From: JAHEAO01 sp041633555
Lineage (GTDB): Bacteria > Pseudomonadota > Alphaproteobacteria > Rhodobacterales > Rhodobacteraceae
Assembly: GCA_041633555.1 (NCBI GenBank)
Contig: JBFKFZ010000031.1
Coordinates: 1-38,007 of the forward strand
Direction: 5' to 3'
Length of the DNA: 38,007 nt
A program made the position numbers and the translations under genes. The notes beneath the pieces are model-generated. The model had not been told where the DNA came from. It searched no databases and was given only the letters and a program-made list of their open reading frames with translations. Below are positions 35,601 to 38,007 of the stretch, one piece after another (positions within the stretch are counted from its first letter, which is position 1; each line of letters starts with the position of its first letter).

Positions 35601-36104
35601 ATCGCCAGCTTGAATCGCGAGGGGCGCGAGCGCCTGCTGACCGCGTTCGAGCAGGTTAACACCAACTTCGGGATGCTCTTCAAGCATCTGTTCGGCGGCG
35701 GCGAGGCCAAGCTGGTGATGGTGGAAAGCGACGATCCGCTGGAGGCCGGGCTGGAGATCATGTGCCAGCCGCCGGGCAAGCGGCTGGCAACCCTGTCGCT
35801 CCTGTCGGGCGGCGAGCAGACGCTGACCGCGCTGGCGCTGATCTTTGCGGTCTTTCTGGCCAACCCGGCGCCGATCTGCGTTCTGGACGAAGTCGATGCA
35901 CCGCTCGACGACGCCAACGTGACCCGGTTCTGCGACATGCTGGACGAAATGACGCGTCAGACCGACACGCGGTTCCTAATCATCACCCACCATGCGGTGA
36001 CGATGGCGCGGATGGACCGGCTCTTTGGCGTGACGATGGGCGAGCAGGGGGTGAGCCAGCTCGTTTCGGTGGACCTCAAGCGGGCCGAACAGATGGTGGC
36101 GTGA
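32649..36104 (+). CDS. smc: Chromosome segregation ATPase SMC
   Basis: This 1151-residue SMC protein compacts and segregates the chromosome as a dimer with ScpA and ScpB. The N-terminal head has Walker A GPNGCGKS (31-38). Two long Ala/Glu/Arg-rich coiled coils (about 165-500 and 640-960) flank the hinge (about 505-630, around RVDPGYEKALGAALADD). The C-terminal head has the signature LSGGE (from 1052) and Walker B ICVLDEVDAPLDD. The start is GTG, matching MRFTKLRLNGFKSF, the normal N terminus; AAGAGGG lies about 12 bases upstream. It appears to be a single-gene unit. ScpA and ScpB are not in the window. Confidence 0.97.
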   Translation: MRFTKLRLNGFKSFVDPTDLIIADGLTGVVGPNGCGKSNLLEALRWVMGENRPTAMRGDGMEDVIFAGAATRPARNFAEVALMIDNAERLAPSGFNDHDNLEITRRITRDAGSAYKVNTKDVRARDVQMLFADASTGAHSPALVRQGQISELINARPKARRRILEEAAGISGLYQRRHEAELKLKGAETNLVRVDDVIEQLAAQLSQLARQARQAARYREIGAELRHAEGLLLYRRWREAEDARAAADLTLTERVRAAAEAERLARTAAKAREAGETGLPPLREEVAIAAAVLQRLQVQRDSLDERQARAIQAIETLTARISQLGHDIEREEALNRDAGDTIERLDREAEEIIAASEGHAGELEAAAAEAREAAKVLQEREEALAELNEDVARLSARHHSAHRLLEDAQKTLGSSEAEAARARGAAVEAEGALCRAGSELATAEAGQAEAAAAAEAAEAALVVADDARAEAQSREADARAGRSEAEGEVNALRAEVAALAKLVQRDTAEGGQVLDLLRVDPGYEKALGAALADDLRAPAVGEDAASGWATLPGYAAPQPLPAGVAALTNHVSVPHVLVRRMGQVGLVEAPDGARLQAELRPGQRLVSVAGDLWRWDGYRAGAEDAPSAAALRLQQLNRLQELKQDLEEATARSMGATQAHEALKARLAELTDADRAAREERRVADQRMTGASRVMSRAEADRNIARGKLESLRLAVARHEEEAMAARSRLKNAEAAVAELGDLEAARGAVEDVKLTVEAARITMMSRRSAHDELRREGEARVRRQLEVTKEVANWRHRLETAGRRIAELGERKAASESELATAAAVPDEIAAEGAKLADAIDAAEARRKTASDRLAEAETALREAVAAEREAERTASESRESRARAEARADAAKESVALAAERIAEEQETTPAKLLEQLDVVPDQMPSVEHIENDVNRLKRSRDALGAVNLRAEEDAREVQEEHDALVSEKTDLENAIKKLRTGIASLNREGRERLLTAFEQVNTNFGMLFKHLFGGGEAKLVMVESDDPLEAGLEIMCQPPGKRLATLSLLSGGEQTLTALALIFAVFLANPAPICVLDEVDAPLDDANVTRFCDMLDEMTRQTDTRFLIITHHAVTMARMDRLFGVTMGEQGVSQLVSVDLKRAEQMVA

Positions 36105-36110
36105 GGGTCG

Positions 36111-36138
36111 CGCGGCCATGATGTGCCGCACGGCCGCG
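36111..36138 (+). terminator. Weak hairpin after smc
   Basis: CGCGGCC and GGCCGCG pair with a 14-base loop, starting 6 bases after the smc stop. It lacks a U-run. The rest of the spacer to 36252 shows nothing else recognisable. Confidence 0.25.
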
Positions 36139-36252
36139 AACGCCGGGGCGCACCGGATGTCGCGGCCGCTCATTCGGTTAATCATCGCCTGTGTCGGACT
36201 GCCTGGATCAGGCGGTCCATCCTGTGGTTCTGAGGCTCAGCCCCTTTCTTGG

Positions 36253-36585
36253 TCAGCCGGTCGGCGGCGTGTATACCCCGGTCGCCTTGCCAGCGGCTTT
36301 CATCGCCTCCATGGCATCCTGCGCCGACATCAGCTTGATCGTCTTGCCGCCCGAGAAAGATCCGGACGCCCCGACGACCATCGAACAGGCGGCCATCGCC
36401 TGGTCGTCTGGCGCTTCGATCAGGGCGTAGACATCCTCGTCCCCGAAGGCGAAGAACAGGTGGTGCAGCTTGCCGCCGATCCCCTCAATCAGCTTGCGCG
36501 CCGCAGCTTCGCGGTCCTGCGGCTTTTCCACCATCGCCTTGATCGCGCTGGTCGAGTAGCGTCCTGTGAACAGGTAGTGTGGCAC
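36253..36585 (-). CDS. GYD-domain protein
   Basis: This 110-residue protein fits the GYD domain family (ferredoxin-like dimeric fold): it begins PHYLFTGRYSTSAIKAMVEKPQDR, then IGGKLHHLFFAFGDEDVYALIEAPDDQAMAA. The typical G-Y/E-D signature is represented by FGDEDVY. No enzymatic function is known for the family. The start is GTG (36583-36585 on the complement) with GGGGGA eight bases upstream. It stands alone, convergent with smc, and downstream of a decayed hydrolase gene. Confidence 0.85.
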   Translation of the reverse strand: MPHYLFTGRYSTSAIKAMVEKPQDREAAARKLIEGIGGKLHHLFFAFGDEDVYALIEAPDDQAMAACSMVVGASGSFSGGKTIKLMSAQDAMEAMKAAGKATGVYTPPTG

Positions 36586-36721
36586 GGCTTGGTCCCCCGA
36601 TTATGGCCGGGATGTCGGGTGAAAAAGTCGACTTGTTATGCACAGAAATTGCCGACCCACCGGCGGTTGCATGTCGTCCATCATACGCTTTCTGGCGCAA
36701 TATGTCGATGGATTGCCGCGG

Positions 36722-37758
36722 TCAGCCATGCGAAGGGGGCTGTTGCCTTGCGCCAGACCTTGCAGGTATTCGCATGGTCTTGAGCGCAATTTGCGTCGCG
36801 CCATCATGCACTTTCCTGCGATCGACATTCTCGTGATCCGTGAAGATTTCGACCTTGCCGACGAGCGATTTATCCGCCGGGTATTCAAGGAAACGGTCAT
36901 GCCCAACATCGCTGCCAAGCTCTTGTCTTCGAAAGCTGCTGTTCTGCTGCCCCAGCCAGTCCGCGCAATGTTCGGGCAGGGCTTCGGTACTGGCGCCGCC
37001 GGGCAGGACGGATACCGGTAGATCCAGCCGAGCGATGGATGGCCCGGCGAATGACCGGACAGGCGGGCCCGGCGCGATGACGACGAGGAATTTGACCCGT
37101 TTGTCGCTGAAATCTTCGCCATGTCGTGCCCATGATCGCCGAAAGGCTTTCGAAGATCTCAAGAGACCGGGAATATGATCCGCCGCATCCGGGAATTCCC
37201 TTGGGCCGCCTTCAATGACGGTGTTGGCCTTTCGCCATGCATCAAATTCGTGCAACGGGATCCGCGCCCCTGCCTATGCCATAACGGTATGACTTCCGCG
37301 GGAAAACCCGATTGCAGATATGCGCTCAGTTGCGAGTCTGCCCGAGAAGAAGCGCCTTGTTTCCGATGGCGAAAGCAGTACCGAAAGGTCCGTCGCCCGG
37401 TCCCACCAGCACAGGATTCCTTCTTCAAAAGGGGGGCTCGGATTCGGTGTTTCCGTGGTGAATTACGCCGAGAACCACGTAGCCGTGGCCTGCGCGCGCG
37501 CGCCAGCCAACCGAGGCTTTCCGCCGATCCACCGGTGCCGTGCGAGAGCAGGGCAACCGGAAAGAGTGGGTTGTCGGAGAGGTCGGCCTCGCGGATCACA
37601 TGCCCCATATCAAACCAGTGCCCTGACGCGAGTTCAGACGTGCCGCTGCTTGCGGCCGGATACCAGGCTGACCAGGCAATCGGGCGCTCGCCGTCGTTCT
37701 GCCGGTTCGGGCGCGATCCATCATGGACGATGCCGCTCCGGTAACCGCAGACTTCCAT
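36722..37758 (-). pseudogene. Alpha/beta hydrolase (dienelactone-hydrolase-like) pseudogene
   Basis: Three pieces in different frames make one hydrolase of about 345 residues. Piece 1 (from about 37758) reads ERPIAWSAWYPAA and PVALLSHGTGGSAESLGWLA. A frameshift in the CG dinucleotide run at about 37492-37503 moves to GHGYVVLGVIHHGNTESEPPF. A second shift in the six-G run at 37431-37436 (plus strand) moves to EEGILCWWDRATDLSVLL and the nucleophile elbow AIGFSRGSHTVMA. There an in-frame amber (37274-37276 on the complement) interrupts, and the same frame goes on through FDAWRKAN, VIAPGPPVRSF and GHDRFLEYPADKS. Two frameshifts plus a nonsense codon make real decay likelier than sequencing error. 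The 5' end is uncertain and could reach 37839. Confidence 0.85.
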
Positions 37759-37839
37759 TTCCTGTGCTCCATAAAGGCGAACCGCCCGGGGGAACATGAA
37801 TGGTTCCCGCGCGAATCCCTCGATAATCCATGTGAGCAT

Positions 37840-37976
37840 TGTCGGCTAAATCGTGAAAGTTCCGGCTGGCCGTAACATCCTCGTTGCGCTCGCTGCCTCG
37901 ACAACGGTCGCCTGATCGTGATGCGGCGATCCCTGCTATTCGGCTTAGGGTTGGGGCAAAGCGAAAGGATGATCCG
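37840..37976. other. Spacer before the last gene
   Basis: No gene is visible. It should hold the promoter of the gene starting at 37977; GCGAAAGGATGA just before it is a plausible ribosome site. No clear -35/-10 pair stands out. Confidence 0.3.
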
Positions 37977-38007
37977 ATGCGGAGCCTGGCCCTTCTTCTA
38001 TTGATGG
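37977..38007 (+). CDS. Start of an exported protein (cut by the window end)
   Basis: Ten codons are visible: MRSLALLLLM. One Arg followed by a Leu-rich stretch is the beginning of a signal peptide. AAAGGATGA lies about seven bases upstream of the ATG. Nothing can be said about function. Confidence 0.55.
   Translation, partial: MRSLALLLLM

Noticed and set aside
37274..37276. Amber codon in the hydrolase as a read-through or pyrrolysine codon
   Set aside because: The gene also carries two frameshifts, it is not an MttB-type gene, and no pyl genes are seen in the window.

Overview
This window looks like chromosome from an aerobic alphaproteobacterium of the order Rhodobacterales (Roseobacter/Paracoccus-like). 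The base composition is clearly GC-rich. The gene set points the same way: a membrane-anchored c552-type cytochrome, CbtA/CbtB cobalt uptake, aerobic-type CobN/CobW/CobO, a TMA-methyltransferase-family protein without pyrrolysine, YejABEF, and a D,D-carboxypeptidase fused to a SPOR domain. The family assignments were made by reading the proteins, with no database search. I see no IS element, prophage, CRISPR array, rRNA or tRNA.

Layout. At 13-4795 (minus strand) is an acetate-assimilation operon: acetyl-CoA synthetase, an adenylate kinase, a DUF4212 small subunit and a large sodium:solute symporter. Its roughly 375-base leader carries several inverted repeats. At 5172-9563 lie a HAD phosphatase, a Tat-exported CpdB-type nucleotidase and, divergently, NudC and an SRPBCC protein. 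At 9574-11047 prephenate dehydratase and a CycM-like cytochrome c are divergent. At 11270-16980 is a complete yejABEF peptide-import operon with 4-base overlaps, meeting a convergent penicillin-binding D,D-carboxypeptidase/SPOR protein (16999-18618).

At 18911-22929 three tightly packed genes encode a uronate-dehydrogenase-like SDR, a ThDP-dependent enzyme and an MttB-family methyltransferase. I cannot assign a pathway to them. Next comes a B12 block. CobO (22941-23549) and a small divergent lipoprotein precede the operon cbtB-cbtA-cobW-GNAT-cobN (minus strand, 30186 down to 24086), which is headed by a clear cobalamin riboswitch. At 30598-31714 is an uncharacterised pair: a secreted protein with a Ser/Gly-repeat tail, and a two-TM membrane-tethered LuxR-type regulator overlapping it. 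Upstream of the pair are repeated CCMAARGTTGA-like motifs and one or two small ORFs. Then come smc (32649-36104), with a consensus DnaA box and a direct repeat upstream, a GYD-domain protein, and an alpha/beta hydrolase pseudogene with two frameshifts and an amber stop. The last 31 bases begin an exported protein.

The parts most likely to hold undescribed biology are the SDR/ThDP/MttB operon, the membrane-LuxR/Gly-repeat pair with its motif cluster, the GNAT embedded in the cob operon, and the Adk embedded in the acetate operon.
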